Positions 8,831 through 17,314 of a DNA stretch of 39,191 nucleotides are shown here, piece by piece. The stretch is from Methylosinus sp. Ce-a6 (GTDB taxonomy: Bacteria > Pseudomonadota > Alphaproteobacteria > Rhizobiales > Beijerinckiaceae). The stretch covers positions 1 through 39,191 of the forward strand of contig NZ_BGJX01000031.1 in assembly GCF_009811655.1 (NCBI RefSeq), in the 5' to 3' direction. The notes under the pieces were generated by a model. The model saw only the letters and a list, made by a program, of their open reading frames with translations. It had not been told where the DNA came from and ran no database searches. Each line of letters starts with the position of its first letter. Within the stretch, counting starts at the first letter, position 1. The position numbers and the translations under genes were made by a program.

Positions 8831-9229
8831 ATGTCGGACTATTTGGACAGGGTGAATCGCATTCCGATCTCGGCCGATCTGCTCGGCGAGGTCATGGACA
8901 TGCTGCGCTCGCTTCCCGCCGAGGAGCGATGGTCCTCCGGCTCGCGCTCCGCCCGGCTGTTCCAGCTGCTCGAGCGCCGCGGCCTGTCCGAGACCGCCGA
9001 CGTCGTCGCCGTCGCCGTCGATCTGCGCGTCACCGCCCTGCTGCGCCTGCAGAACCATGCGGGGCTGCGCGGCTGGGCGAGCCCCGGCGGCGAGCTCGCC
9101 CACCCCGATCTCCTGAAGGCCGCAGCCGCGGAGCCGCTCGTCGAGTGCGCCGATGGAGAGCCCGGTTTCGACATGGACAGCCTCCGCCTGCGCCTCTTGG
9201 CCGGCGCGGAGGTCCACGGGCGGGCGTGA
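8831..9229 (+). CDS. Hypothetical protein, 132 residues
   Basis: Unrecognised. ATG 8831 is preceded by GAGGAAAGG, a strong ribosome site, giving MSDYLDRVNRIPISADLLGEVMDML. An earlier in-frame GTG-type start near 8795 lacks one. The protein is predicted soluble and mostly helical, with Leu- and Arg-rich amphipathic stretches (RSARLFQLLERRGLSETADVV and LRVTALLRLQNHAGLRGWA). It has one Cys near the C-terminus and no signal peptide or membrane segment. It is transcribed divergently from coaBC and shares a 160-base promoter region with it. Codon use matches its high-GC neighbours, so it looks like a resident gene. Confidence 0.7.
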   Translation: MSDYLDRVNRIPISADLLGEVMDMLRSLPAEERWSSGSRSARLFQLLERRGLSETADVVAVAVDLRVTALLRLQNHAGLRGWASPGGELAHPDLLKAAAAEPLVECADGEPGFDMDSLRLRLLAGAEVHGRA

Positions 9230-9449
9230 GGGGTGGGGGTGGTTCGATTCTTCGACGCGTGGCAGATCCAGTGACCTTCGCATCGTTCGGGGATCGACAA
9301 TTGGCGTCTCGGCTCGGCTCTAGGAGCGCGGGACAGCCAAAATTCAGTTGATGGGCTCCATTTTGAATGGCCCAGCATGGAGAGTAGGCGTCTTATTTCG
9401 TTTTCGTTAAAGATCGTGAGAGACGGGCGCGAATCGACGGGTCGGACCG

Positions 9450-11096
9450 ATGAAAAAAGCGAAGAAAGCCAACAAGCCACCAAAAGCAAAAGCAAAAGCA
9501 AAAGCACCCGCTCGCAAAAGTGGAAAGCAGGTCAACCCAATCTTGGACCTGTTGAAAAATATGGATGAAGACGTGGTCGCCATGTTGCGACAGACCATCC
9601 AGCAAGAAATGAGTCTCGGCTCCGGATTTTTCGATTCGGACGATCCTGTCGATCTGTTTGCCGAGTTACTGGAAGGCTGCGCGGGAGGCGATGTCGATGA
9701 CGACGAGAAAAACGAACTTTTGGCTGATCTTGTCGAGGCCCTGAGCAATGTCAAAGTAGACTCCAATGGAGGAGATAGGGAGGCCCGAAAAAAAATCAAA
9801 ACCATCTACGAAATGCTGGACAATTCAATCGAAGGGCAAAAGCTGCAATCTATCGATTTGATAATGATAGGCAAGATTTTTACCGATGCAGGATTGACCG
9901 TTCCCGATAGTTTGAAGCGGGCCGTCTCCGCGATGCGACATGACGCGCCGCCGGAAGCGTGCGACGCAGCCGGAAGCGATCTCGTCTCTTCGCTGTCGGA
10001 ATTGGCGGAACAGACCGGACAAAACGCCTTCGGCGTCTATGAACTCGTGAATTCCTTTCTGGTCGCCTTTCCGACGGAGGCCACCGTCGGGCTGTTGCGC
10101 GAACTCATCGGCGCAAAGAACGCCGCGATCGACGGGGCCGTCGTCGGATTCGTGTTGCATCCCGACGCGGTCGTCTCGCGATCCGTGGCCGAAGCGCTCG
10201 CGGCCGCCGAGACCCAAGTCGAGAGTTCGCTCGTCCAACGGCTCGTCATCATGCGGCCTTGGCTGCCGCAGACCCGACAGACCCACCTCGACGCGGCCAT
10301 AAGAGCCATGCGCACAAGGGCGCTGCCGCCGGCCGATACGGCGCAGCCAAAACTTATCGAGTGCTATGCCTCGGTCTGCGACGGCTCGGGCGCGAGATCT
10401 TTCTTTGTCACGCAGCGCGTCGGCCGTCGCTACCAGCTGGCGAGCGTCATGATGAAGCCGGCCGGCGTCGCCGACGCCATGGTCATTCCGGACCTATCAA
10501 AATCGCAGATCGACGATATCGTCAATGAAATGAAGTTGTCGGTGCCGACGTTGAAAACGGATTTATCTTGCGTTGCTCGGATGTTGGCATTGGCGATCGC
10601 CGACAACCTCGCCTCTGGAAATCCGCCGCCGTTCAAATTGGTCGAGGCGGTGGAGAGTCTCGGCCTCGGCGCGGTGCATCCAGATCATGCTTCGCCGATC
10701 GAAATCATAACGAGCCTATTGGCCGATCTGCCTCCGGAACAAACGAATCCTGCCGCCGTGCGCCGAGCGCACGCCGAAGTGCTGGACAGCAATTTCATGT
10801 ATCAATGGTTTGAAGCCGACGATGCGTTGGAGGACATTCTTTTGCCGGTCAAAGGCTCCAAAGCGCGCGTCGCCAAGCTCATGCAGGCCTTTCTCCCCGA
10901 ACGACGGCTCTTTTGGGCTCGGCAATGCGCGCTTTCGGCCCTCGCGATGCGGGGCGACAAGATCGCGACTCACGCGCCCTGGCGGGAATTCGCTCTGGTC
11001 GGACGCGACATCGCCTCGGATTTGCCGCTCGATCAGATACCCTTGATGAAACAAATAGCGGAGATATCGGTGCAGGTTCTCGAACAGAGTCTGTGA
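9450..11096 (+). CDS. Hypothetical 548-residue helical protein with Lys/Ala-rich N-terminal tail
   Basis: Unrecognised. The first ~25 residues are highly basic (MKKAKKANKPPKAKAKAKAP), partly encoded by four exact copies of AAAAGC (9482-9505). The rest is acidic and mainly helical, with repeated ~40-residue Leu/Ala helix pairs (e.g. LLADLVEALSNVKV, SLVQRLVIMRPWLP, IDGAVVGFVLHPDAVVSRSVAEAL) that resemble HEAT-type alpha-solenoids. That fold is inference from helix pattern only. No catalytic motif, signal peptide or transmembrane helix is evident. The codons are visibly AT-richer (aaa, aat, ttg, ata) than the flanking coaBC and recF, which hints at later acquisition. The start ATG 9450 has only a weak GGA upstream. 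No close functional neighbour. Confidence 0.8.
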   Translation: MKKAKKANKPPKAKAKAKAPARKSGKQVNPILDLLKNMDEDVVAMLRQTIQQEMSLGSGFFDSDDPVDLFAELLEGCAGGDVDDDEKNELLADLVEALSNVKVDSNGGDREARKKIKTIYEMLDNSIEGQKLQSIDLIMIGKIFTDAGLTVPDSLKRAVSAMRHDAPPEACDAAGSDLVSSLSELAEQTGQNAFGVYELVNSFLVAFPTEATVGLLRELIGAKNAAIDGAVVGFVLHPDAVVSRSVAEALAAAETQVESSLVQRLVIMRPWLPQTRQTHLDAAIRAMRTRALPPADTAQPKLIECYASVCDGSGARSFFVTQRVGRRYQLASVMMKPAGVADAMVIPDLSKSQIDDIVNEMKLSVPTLKTDLSCVARMLALAIADNLASGNPPPFKLVEAVESLGLGAVHPDHASPIEIITSLLADLPPEQTNPAAVRRAHAEVLDSNFMYQWFEADDALEDILLPVKGSKARVAKLMQAFLPERRLFWARQCALSALAMRGDKIATHAPWREFALVGRDIASDLPLDQIPLMKQIAEISVQVLEQSL

Positions 11097-11295
11097 CTGG
11101 GCGCGATGCCGCTCGGCGAGACGACGTCTTTGAAAAGGCCCTGAACGACGCCGCATCGCCATTCGTGAAAGAGGAAGAAGGGCACAAGGCAGGCGTTCGC
11201 CGAAAGCCCGCCAGTCGGGTCGAGCTACCGGTGGCGCGGAGCGGAGGCCCTCCTCACTCTGGCCCTTCGCGCGCGACCATGGCAAAGCGTGCGGC

Positions 11296-12456
11296 ATGAC
11301 GCCGAGCGATCCCCCGATTCTCGCCCCCATGGCGCGCCGGCTCCAGCTCGCCGACTATCGCTCCTACGCCGCGCTCGATTGCGCGATCGAGGCGCCGCTC
11401 GTCGCGCTCTCCGGCGAGAACGGCGCCGGCAAGACCAATATTCTCGAGGCGCTCTCGCTGTTCTCGGCGGGCCGGGGCCTGCGCGGCGCGGAGCTCGCCG
11501 ATTGCGCGCGCCGCCAGGGCGCGGGCGGCTTCGCCGTCTCGATCGAGCTTTGCGCCGATGGCGTCGTGACGCAGCTCGGCCATGGGCTGGAGCCGGCGAG
11601 CGGCGAGCAGGGGGCGACGCGGCGCTTTCGCATCGACCGAGCGCCCGTCTCCTCCGCCCGCGCTTTCGCCGACCACATCCGCCCGCTGTGGCTCACGCCC
11701 GCCATGGACGGGCTCTTCGCCGGCCCGGCGGGCGATCGGCGGCGGTTTCTAGATCGGCTCGTGCTGAGCGTCGACGCCGAGCACGGCGCGAGAGCCGCCA
11801 GGCTGGAGCGGGCGCTGCGCAACCGCAACCGCCTGCTCGCCGAAGAAACGCCGGACGCGCGCTGGCTCGACGCCGCCGAGCGGGAGATCGCCGCGCTCGG
11901 GGTCGCCGTCGCCGCCGCGCGGGGCGAGACGGTTCTGCGGCTGCGCGCTTTGATCGCGCGCGAGCGCGACGACGATTCGCCCTTCCCCTGGGCAGAGGTC
12001 GCGATCGAGGGCGAGCTCGAGCGAATGCTCGGCGAAGCGCCCGCTCTCCTCGTCGAAGACCGCTATCGCGCCCGGCTCGCCGCCTCGCGCCGGCGCGACG
12101 CCGCCGCCGGCCGCACGCTGGAAGGAACGCAGGCGAGCGATCTTTCCGTGCGCCACGGCCCCAAGGACGAGGCCGCGCGCGCCTGCTCCACCGGCGAGCA
12201 GAAGGCGCTGCTGACCGGCCTCGTGCTCGCCCATGCCCGCCTCGTCGCCGCGACGACCGGCCGCGCGCCGCTGCTGCTGCTCGACGAGGTCGCCGCCCAT
12301 TTCGATCCGCTGCGGCGCGAGGCGCTCTACGCCGAGCTCGCACGCATCGGGGGACAAGTGTGGATGACGGGCGCCGATCCGGAGGTCTTCGCCGCCCTCG
12401 ACGGCCGCGCGCAATTGCTGCGCGTCTTTCCGGGCCGCGTCGAGCGCGCGACATGA
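11296..12456 (+). CDS. recF: DNA replication and repair protein RecF
   Basis: 386 residues, normal for RecF, the SMC-like ATPase that with RecO and RecR loads RecA at single-strand gaps and stalled forks. Walker A is GENGAGKTN (40-48). The segment LTPAMDGLFAGPAGDRRRFLDRL is a RecF hallmark (usual form ...GPPxxRRxFLD). The ABC signature is CSTGEQKALLTGL from C297, and Walker B is LLLLDEVAAHFD with D330. The short N-terminal lead before RRLQLADYRSY may be mis-started: ATG 11296 has no strong ribosome site and ATG 11329 (MARRLQ) is the conservative alternative. dnaN and gyrB, its classical neighbours, are absent. The 200 bases before it hold no gene. Confidence 0.95.
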   Translation: MTPSDPPILAPMARRLQLADYRSYAALDCAIEAPLVALSGENGAGKTNILEALSLFSAGRGLRGAELADCARRQGAGGFAVSIELCADGVVTQLGHGLEPASGEQGATRRFRIDRAPVSSARAFADHIRPLWLTPAMDGLFAGPAGDRRRFLDRLVLSVDAEHGARAARLERALRNRNRLLAEETPDARWLDAAEREIAALGVAVAAARGETVLRLRALIARERDDDSPFPWAEVAIEGELERMLGEAPALLVEDRYRARLAASRRRDAAAGRTLEGTQASDLSVRHGPKDEAARACSTGEQKALLTGLVLAHARLVAATTGRAPLLLLDEVAAHFDPLRREALYAELARIGGQVWMTGADPEVFAALDGRAQLLRVFPGRVERAT

Positions 12457-12565
12457 GAGGCCTCGTCGGCGGTCCTGAAAAAGGCCGCATTCGAGGCCCT
12501 GAAGAGGCCGCGCCGCGGCCCTCGGGAGCGGCGAGGACGAAGAAACCAACGAATTGAAGAAGCGC

Positions 12566-13669
12566 ATGCGCGAGCCGAATGAAATCGATTTCTGGCGCGG
12601 CTTCGCTCTCGTCACCATTTTCGTCAACCACATTCCTGGAATCTTTTTCGAGCGCTTCACCTTCCGCAACGTCTCGATCTCCGATTCGGCGGAGCTCTTC
12701 GTCTTTCTCGCCGGCTGGGCGCTGCGCAAGCTCGTCGACGGCCCCGCCGGGGCGCTCTCGGCGCGCTACCTCGTCCTGCGCCTCGAGGGACGCGCCTTCA
12801 CCGTCTATCTCGCGCAGCTCGTGATCGCGCAATTGGCGATCGCCCTTCTCGCCGGCGCCTCCATGCTGCTCGACGCGCCCTTTTTGCTCGACTGGAACAA
12901 CGCCTCGGCCATTTTCGCCGATCCCGCGCGCGCCCATCTCGGCCTCGTCGCTCTGACCTTTCAGCTCGGCTATTTCGACATTCTGCCGCTCTATGTGGCG
13001 CTGATGTTCGCCTCCCCGCTGATCGCGCTTTCCTACCGCCATGCGCGGCCGATCCTGCTGCCGGCCTCGCTCGCCATATGGGCCTATGCGCTGGCGGCGG
13101 GCGTGAATTTCCCGACTTGGCCGACGGAGGGCGCCTGGTTCTTCGACCCGCTCGCCTGGCAGCTCATTTTCGTCATCGGCTTTCTTCTCGCCGGGGAGGA
13201 CGGGATCGGCGGCCTCGCCCGGCGCTGCCGAAAATGGCTGCGGCGGGCCGCCGCGCCGCTCGTGCTGCTCGGCGCCGCGGCGGCATGGACGGGGTTCGAC
13301 CCCTGGCCGATCGCGCTGCCCGAGCCCAAGCTCTTCTTCGTTTTCGACAAGACCTTTCTCTCGCCGGCGCGGCTCCTCTCCAATCTCGCGCTCGTCGCCG
13401 TCTTCGCCGGCTCTTTCGGCGCGATCTCGCGGGCGCTGCCGAACATCGCCGGCTTTCTGTCACAGCTCGGCCGCAACTCGCTCAACGTCTTCTGCGCCGG
13501 CTCTCTGCTGAGCCTCGCCGGACAAGTGTTCCGCTTCGCCTATGGCGGAGATGTTGTAACCGACGCTATTATCGTTATGTTCGGGCTCGCTGCGATGGGA
13601 GCGGCCGCATGGGCTTCGGAATGGCGCGAAAGACTGCGGGCAAAAACGTCGAGAGAGCCTGCGGCTTAG
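12566..13669 (+). CDS. opgC: OpgC-like membrane acyltransferase
   Basis: 367 residues from ATG 12566. OpgC proteins are multi-pass inner-membrane enzymes that succinylate periplasmic glucans (osmoregulated periplasmic or cyclic beta-glucans). The N-terminus REPNEIDFWRGFALVTIFVNHIPG with the Asp/His-containing first helix is typical of OpgC. Next comes SDSAELFVFLAGWALRK, and about ten hydrophobic segments follow to the C-terminus. FLSQLGRNSLNVFCAGSLLSL near the end is also characteristic. A TTG at 12554 would add four residues. The following SGNH hydrolase overlaps its 3' end by 61 bases, so the two are probably one unit acting on an envelope glycan. The succinyl donor and glucan are inferred from family knowledge. 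Confidence 0.85.
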   Translation: MREPNEIDFWRGFALVTIFVNHIPGIFFERFTFRNVSISDSAELFVFLAGWALRKLVDGPAGALSARYLVLRLEGRAFTVYLAQLVIAQLAIALLAGASMLLDAPFLLDWNNASAIFADPARAHLGLVALTFQLGYFDILPLYVALMFASPLIALSYRHARPILLPASLAIWAYALAAGVNFPTWPTEGAWFFDPLAWQLIFVIGFLLAGEDGIGGLARRCRKWLRRAAAPLVLLGAAAAWTGFDPWPIALPEPKLFFVFDKTFLSPARLLSNLALVAVFAGSFGAISRALPNIAGFLSQLGRNSLNVFCAGSLLSLAGQVFRFAYGGDVVTDAIIVMFGLAAMGAAAWASEWRERLRAKTSREPAA

Positions 13670-14460
13670 CGCCGGCCCTCGCGGCGCCGCTCGCCTTCGC
13701 GCTCGCGGCCTCGCTCGCGGCTTCGCTCGCGTCCGCGCAAGACTCCGCGCCGCCGGAGGCGCCCCCGCCGCTGAGCCCCGCCTGCGAGGCGCCGGCGGGC
13801 GACATCGCCGCGCCCGCCTCGCTGCCGCATTTCGCCAAGGCGCTGCGCGAACGCAAGACCGCGCGCATTCTCGCGATCGGCTCCTCCTCCACCTCGGGCG
13901 TCGGCGCCTCCTCGGACGCCAAGAGCTATCCCGCCCAGCTCGAGGCCATTCTCGAAGGCGCGCTGAAGGGCGTCGACGTCGTCGTCGCCAATCGCGGCGT
14001 CTCGGGCGAGGTCGCCGCCGTCACCTCCGAGCGCATCAGGAGCGAGGTGGCGCTGGAGAAGCCCGATCTCGCGCTCTGGCAGCTCGGCACCAATGACGCG
14101 CTGGTGCGCATCGCGCCGGAGGATTTCGAGAACACGGTGCGCTCGACGATCCGCTGGCTCAAGCAGAACCAGATCGACGTCGTTCTCGTCGGCCTGCAAT
14201 ACAGCTCGCGCTTCTCGCGCGACGAGGAATATTTCGCGATACGCAATGTGCTGCAGCGTGTCGCCTCGGCGGAGAACGTCGCCTATGTGCGCCGCTACGA
14301 CGCGATGCGCTTCATCGCGCAGAACCACGCCAATCTGCAGATGATGGCGCGTGACAATTTCCACCTCAACGATCTCGGCTATCAATGCATGGCCGAGCAT
14401 ATCGCGCGCGCGGTGATCGTCGGCGTGTTCGTGAAGCGGGGACGGCCGAGCGCGAATTGA
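13609..14460 (+). CDS. Exported SGNH/GDSL-family hydrolase
   Basis: 283 residues. After a short basic stretch (MGFGMARKTAGKNVERACG) an Ala/Leu hydrophobic core ends in ASA-QD, consistent with a signal peptide and periplasmic location. SGNH blocks are complete: block I IGSSSTSGVG with the nucleophile near residue 91-93, block II NRGVSGE (N128), block III GTNDAL (N162) and block V DNFHLNDLGY (D249, H252). The family includes esterases and acyl-modifying or deacylating enzymes. ATG 13609 has GGGAG seven bases upstream; ATG 13621 is an alternative. The overlap with opgC suggests a matched pair, in which one adds and the other removes or transfers acyl groups on an envelope glycan (inference). Confidence 0.88.
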   Translation: MGFGMARKTAGKNVERACGLAPALAAPLAFALAASLAASLASAQDSAPPEAPPPLSPACEAPAGDIAAPASLPHFAKALRERKTARILAIGSSSTSGVGASSDAKSYPAQLEAILEGALKGVDVVVANRGVSGEVAAVTSERIRSEVALEKPDLALWQLGTNDALVRIAPEDFENTVRSTIRWLKQNQIDVVLVGLQYSSRFSRDEEYFAIRNVLQRVASAENVAYVRRYDAMRFIAQNHANLQMMARDNFHLNDLGYQCMAEHIARAVIVGVFVKRGRPSAN

Positions 14461-14461
14461 C

Positions 14462-14495
14462 CGCCGGCGCGGGCGAAAGGCCGCCAGCGCCGGCG
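14462..14495. terminator. GC-rich hairpin between convergent genes
   Basis: CGCCGGCGC (14462-14470) pairs exactly with GCGCCGGCG (14487-14495) across a 16-base loop. It lies between the SGNH hydrolase stop and the stop of the minus-strand gene at 14514. No U-tract on either strand, so termination is only a possibility. Confidence 0.35.
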
Positions 14496-14513
14496 CGCGT
14501 GGAAGCGGACGGC

Positions 14514-15041
14514 TCAGAGCCGCTTCAGCCCTTCCTCATAGCTGATGGCTTCGAAGCGCTGATCATATTTGGCCGCGCCGTCGGCGAGCGTGTCGATCTT
14601 TTCGGCGGTGTCGTATTTCTTCATCTTCGTCTTGTCGAGATAGAGAAGCTCGATCAGCTCGTTGTAGACCGAGGTGTCGTCGATCGGCAGAACATAGAGG
14701 GGCACGCCATCGAAGCCGATCTGATAGCGCGAGGCGCGGTCGAGATCGGAGACGTAGACGAAATACTTGCCCTCCGGCTTCACGCTCGCGCCGAGCGCTT
14801 CGACGAGAGCCGGAAGCTCGCGATAGGAGGCGAGCGATCCGGCGAGAAACGACAGCGCCGCCTCTCCTTCCTCCGCCGTGGCGTGAACGCCCGCCAATGC
14901 GAGCGGCGGATCCAGCGTGACGGCGATTTCGCCACGAAAACCGAAGCGGCCGGCGCGATGCGTCGCCCCCTTATGGCTGGGCTTCAAGAGCCGACCTTCA
15001 GCCTCGAGGCGTTGGAAGGCGGTCGTTTCGATGGAGGTCAT
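14514..15041 (-). CDS. Hypothetical protein, 175 residues
   Basis: Unrecognised. ATG 15041 gives MTSIETTAFQRLEAEGRLLKPSHKG. It reads as a soluble alpha/beta protein: GRFGFRGEIAVTLDPPLALAGVH, GKYFVYVSDLDRASRYQIGFDGVPLYVLP and a charged helical C-terminus with YLDKTKMKKYDTAEKIDTLADGAAKYDQRFEAISYEEG. No Cys, no signal peptide, no membrane segment. The upstream frame continuation (to 15329) is not used because its residues are Arg/Ser-rich shadow-like sequence. It converges with the SGNH gene and lies ~300 bases past the PAP2 gene on the same strand, separated from it by a hairpin, so it probably has its own promoter. Confidence 0.72.
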   Translation of the reverse strand: MTSIETTAFQRLEAEGRLLKPSHKGATHRAGRFGFRGEIAVTLDPPLALAGVHATAEEGEAALSFLAGSLASYRELPALVEALGASVKPEGKYFVYVSDLDRASRYQIGFDGVPLYVLPIDDTSVYNELIELLYLDKTKMKKYDTAEKIDTLADGAAKYDQRFEAISYEEGLKRL

Positions 15042-15222
15042 GTTCGGCTTTCGAGTATCCGCCCATTCTCGAGACATTCGAGACCGTGACGGTCGATTTC
15101 TCAGGGCGGGCCGAGCGGCGCGATGCGGTCGCGGCGCGACGTCGATCGTCGAAGAACGGGAAGTGGGAGCGATCTTCATGAGGTCGAGCGCGAACGTCCG
15201 TTCCGAAAGTCGCAGACACGGC

Positions 15223-15240
15223 GCCGACAAAAATGTCGGC
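15223..15240. terminator. Stem-loop past the PAP2 gene
   Basis: GCCGACA-AAAA-TGTCGGC is a perfect 7-bp stem with a 4-base loop in the 297-base gap between the 175-residue gene and the PAP2 gene. A short TTT follows only on the plus strand, so its role on the minus strand is uncertain. I see nothing else in this gap beyond likely promoter sequence. Confidence 0.4.
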
Positions 15241-15338
15241 TTTCGAACCGCACGACGACGCTCGTCGCTCCTCATGATAGCATCAAGCAAATTTTGCGCC
15301 GCAGGGGCGATGAGGGGCGACGCCGCCACCGCCCGAGC

Positions 15339-16442
15339 TCAGAGCGGCGACGGATGCGCGCTCTCGATCATGAAATGCTCGGCGCGAGAACGCTGCGTCT
15401 CGACGATATACAGCGAGGATCGACGCCGTCGGCTCTCTATGCGCCGCGCCATTCGATAGGACAGATAGGCGACCGCGACGCCTCCGATCGGGTCCACGGC
15501 ATAATGTCCGCCTTCCGTCACCGTGCCCAGCAGCAGAGCGGCGTCGACGACGCATAAAACATAGAAGACGGGCCGGACGGAGCGCAGGCTCAGCGGAGTC
15601 AGCGCGCCGACCACGGCGTGAAACGAAGGAAAGCTCAATAGGCCTCCGATCGTGCTGTTCTCGAGATTCAGCGGGGCGGCCTCGCGTAGCCGCGCGAGAT
15701 GATCGAGCGGCGTTCGTCCGCCGAAGCGAAGCTCGTGAAACAACGAACCATCGACGAGAGTGACGGCGCTCGAGGCCGGCAGAAAAGCGGCGATGACGAT
15801 CGTCGCCGTGAGCGCGATCGCGAATGAGAGGAGATAGACGCGCAGTTCGTGGATGCGCTCGAGCGCGACGAGAACAACCACCGGCGTGATGATCTGCGCA
15901 GCCATGCTCGCATAGGCCTCCCGCAGCCATTTCGCCAGCAACGGGCGATCGTCGACATAATGGACGAAGGCCAGCCAATCGACGCCGAGCCATCGGTCGA
16001 GCGAGAGGAACAATTCATCCTGCAGCGGCATGGCCAGGCGCTGCGTGGCATAGCTCGCGAAAATTCCCGCGAGCGACGTCGCCACGAGATAGATCAGCGA
16101 ATAGACGAATATCGGCGCGACTCGCGAGATGAAGCTCGAGGCGGCGAAGCGACAATAGAGATCCAGAGCGATGACCGCCACGAAAAAGAGGCTCGAATCC
16201 GGGAACGAGGGCAGCGTCAGCCCCGTCGCCTGCGCGTCGAGATAGGCGCTCGCCGTCATGGCGAGGCTGAGCCGCGCGGCGGCCGAAGGAACGGCGACGA
16301 AACGCGATCGCAGATGATCGAGACAGAAATCGCAAATTCGGCCGAGCGGGAGACGCGAAAAAAGAACGATCGTCCAATGCATGCTGGAAACCCGCACAAT
16401 AGAAATGACCTCGGGACGCGCCGTCTCGCTCGACGAGAGCAT
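15339..16442 (-). CDS. PAP2-superfamily integral membrane phosphatase / phosphotransferase
   Basis: 367 residues with six or more hydrophobic segments. Two PAP2 motifs are visible. LLSFPSFHAVVGA matches the motif centred on SFPSxHA seen in inositol-phosphorylceramide-synthase-like members, and GTVTEGGHYAVDPIGGV supplies the second catalytic His and Asp. Such enzymes remove or transfer phosphate on lipids at the membrane; the lipid is unknown. The final residues AEHFMIESAHPSPL are not PAP2-like. They copy the uracil-DNA glycosylase segment KHLVLESAHPSPL, and the DNA confirms duplication. Start uncertain: ATG 16442 (MLSSSETARP) has GGGG directly against it, and ATG 16382 (MHWTIVLF) is an alternative. 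It has its own AT-rich upstream region and may be foreign. Confidence 0.8.
   Translation of the reverse strand: MLSSSETARPEVISIVRVSSMHWTIVLFSRLPLGRICDFCLDHLRSRFVAVPSAAARLSLAMTASAYLDAQATGLTLPSFPDSSLFFVAVIALDLYCRFAASSFISRVAPIFVYSLIYLVATSLAGIFASYATQRLAMPLQDELFLSLDRWLGVDWLAFVHYVDDRPLLAKWLREAYASMAAQIITPVVVLVALERIHELRVYLLSFAIALTATIVIAAFLPASSAVTLVDGSLFHELRFGGRTPLDHLARLREAAPLNLENSTIGGLLSFPSFHAVVGALTPLSLRSVRPVFYVLCVVDAALLLGTVTEGGHYAVDPIGGVAVAYLSYRMARRIESRRRRSSLYIVETQRSRAEHFMIESAHPSPL
15341..15387. repeat. Duplicated fragment of ung forming the 3' end of the PAP2 gene
   Basis: Positions 15341-15380 match 16651-16690 (inside ung) at 35 of 40 bases, and the similarity continues weakly to ~15387. Both copies are in the same orientation, 1310 bases apart. 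The copy encodes IESAHPSPL followed directly by a stop codon. The source spans the HPSPL uracil-glycosylase motif. Confidence 0.75.
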
Positions 16443-16479
16443 CCCCGAAAAAATGCCGGCGACCGCCGGCGCTCGAATG

Positions 16480-16545
16480 ATCCCTTACGTAATGAACAAC
16501 GGTTATATTTCTGTAAATAACTAATTTTATGAGGAGTTCTAGTAA
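16480..16545 (-). promoter_or_regulatory. AT-rich probable promoter region of the PAP2 gene
   Basis: This stretch between ung and the PAP2 start is sharply AT-richer than its surroundings. It contains the palindrome TTACGTAA (16485-16492) and an imperfect inverted repeat GTTAT...ATAAC (16502-16521). It is the natural place for PAP2 transcription to start; no exact -35/-10 assignment is made. Confidence 0.45.
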
Positions 16546-16564
16546 TTTGCGGGAGGCGGCCGGC

Positions 16565-17230
16565 TCACCATTCGATCGGCGTGCGGCCCCTCGCCTCGAG
16601 ATAGGCGTTGGCTTTCGAAAAATGCCTGCAGCCGAAAAAGCCGCGCGCCGAGAGCGGCGAGGGATGCGCGCTCTCGAGCACGAGATGCTTGGAGCGATCG
16701 ACGCCCGCCACCTTCTGGCGCGCGTAAGCGCCCCAGAGCAGGAAGACGACGCCCTCCCGCTCGCGCGCGAGCGCCTGCACGGCGGCGTCGGTGAAGCGCT
16801 CCCAGCCCTTGCCCTGATGCGAGCCGGCGGCGCTCTCGCGCACGGTGAGCGTGGCGTTGAGCAGCAGCACGCCCTGCCGCGCCCAGCGCGAGAGATCGGG
16901 ATCGCGCGAGACCGGCCGGCCGAGATCGCTCTCGATCTCCTTGAAGATGTTCTGCAGCGAAGGGGGCGGCGGAATGTCGCGGCCGACGGCGAAGCACAGC
17001 CCATTGGCCTGGCCGCGGCCGTGATAGGGATCCTGACCCAATATCACCACCTCGACCGCGTCGAAGGGGCATTCGTCGAAAGCGCGGAAAATCTGCTTGG
17101 CCGGCGGATAGACGGCCCCATTCGCATATTCCTCGCGCACGAAACGGCGCAGCGCGTCGAAATAGGGCTGCTCGAACTCCGCCGCGAGGCGAATTTTCCA
17201 GCTCTCGTCGATTTGCACGGGTTTGTTCAT
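16565..17230 (-). CDS. ung: Uracil-DNA glycosylase (family 1)
   Basis: 221 residues from ATG 17230, the usual size. Ung removes uracil from DNA, starting base-excision repair. Motif A GQDPYHG carries the catalytic Asp D67. The uracil pocket follows (GLCFAV), then LLNATLTVRES, and motif B HPSPLSA with H189. The N-terminal SWKIRLAAEFEQPYFDALRRFV is typical. A TTG at 17239 would add three residues but is less likely than the ATG. It has a partial copy of its own sequence in the next gene, PAP2, on the same strand. Together with dut and thyX in this window it limits uracil in DNA. Confidence 0.97.
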   Translation of the reverse strand: MNKPVQIDESWKIRLAAEFEQPYFDALRRFVREEYANGAVYPPAKQIFRAFDECPFDAVEVVILGQDPYHGRGQANGLCFAVGRDIPPPPSLQNIFKEIESDLGRPVSRDPDLSRWARQGVLLLNATLTVRESAAGSHQGKGWERFTDAAVQALAREREGVVFLLWGAYARQKVAGVDRSKHLVLESAHPSPLSARGFFGCRHFSKANAYLEARGRTPIEW

Positions 17231-17295
17231 ATCCGCCAAGCTAACATGCGCGCGGGTCGAACGAGAACCAGAGCGCGCCGCGCGGGACGCCGCCG

Positions 17296-17314
17296 CGGCG
17301 CCAAAAAGGCGCCG
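17296..17314. repeat. CGGCGCC-AAAAA-GGCGCCG stem-loop
   Basis: A perfect 7-bp stem around AAAAA lies between the divergent ung and XRE genes, directly beside the operator-like palindrome at 17314. It could be a transcript hairpin or part of the regulator binding region. Confidence 0.4.
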
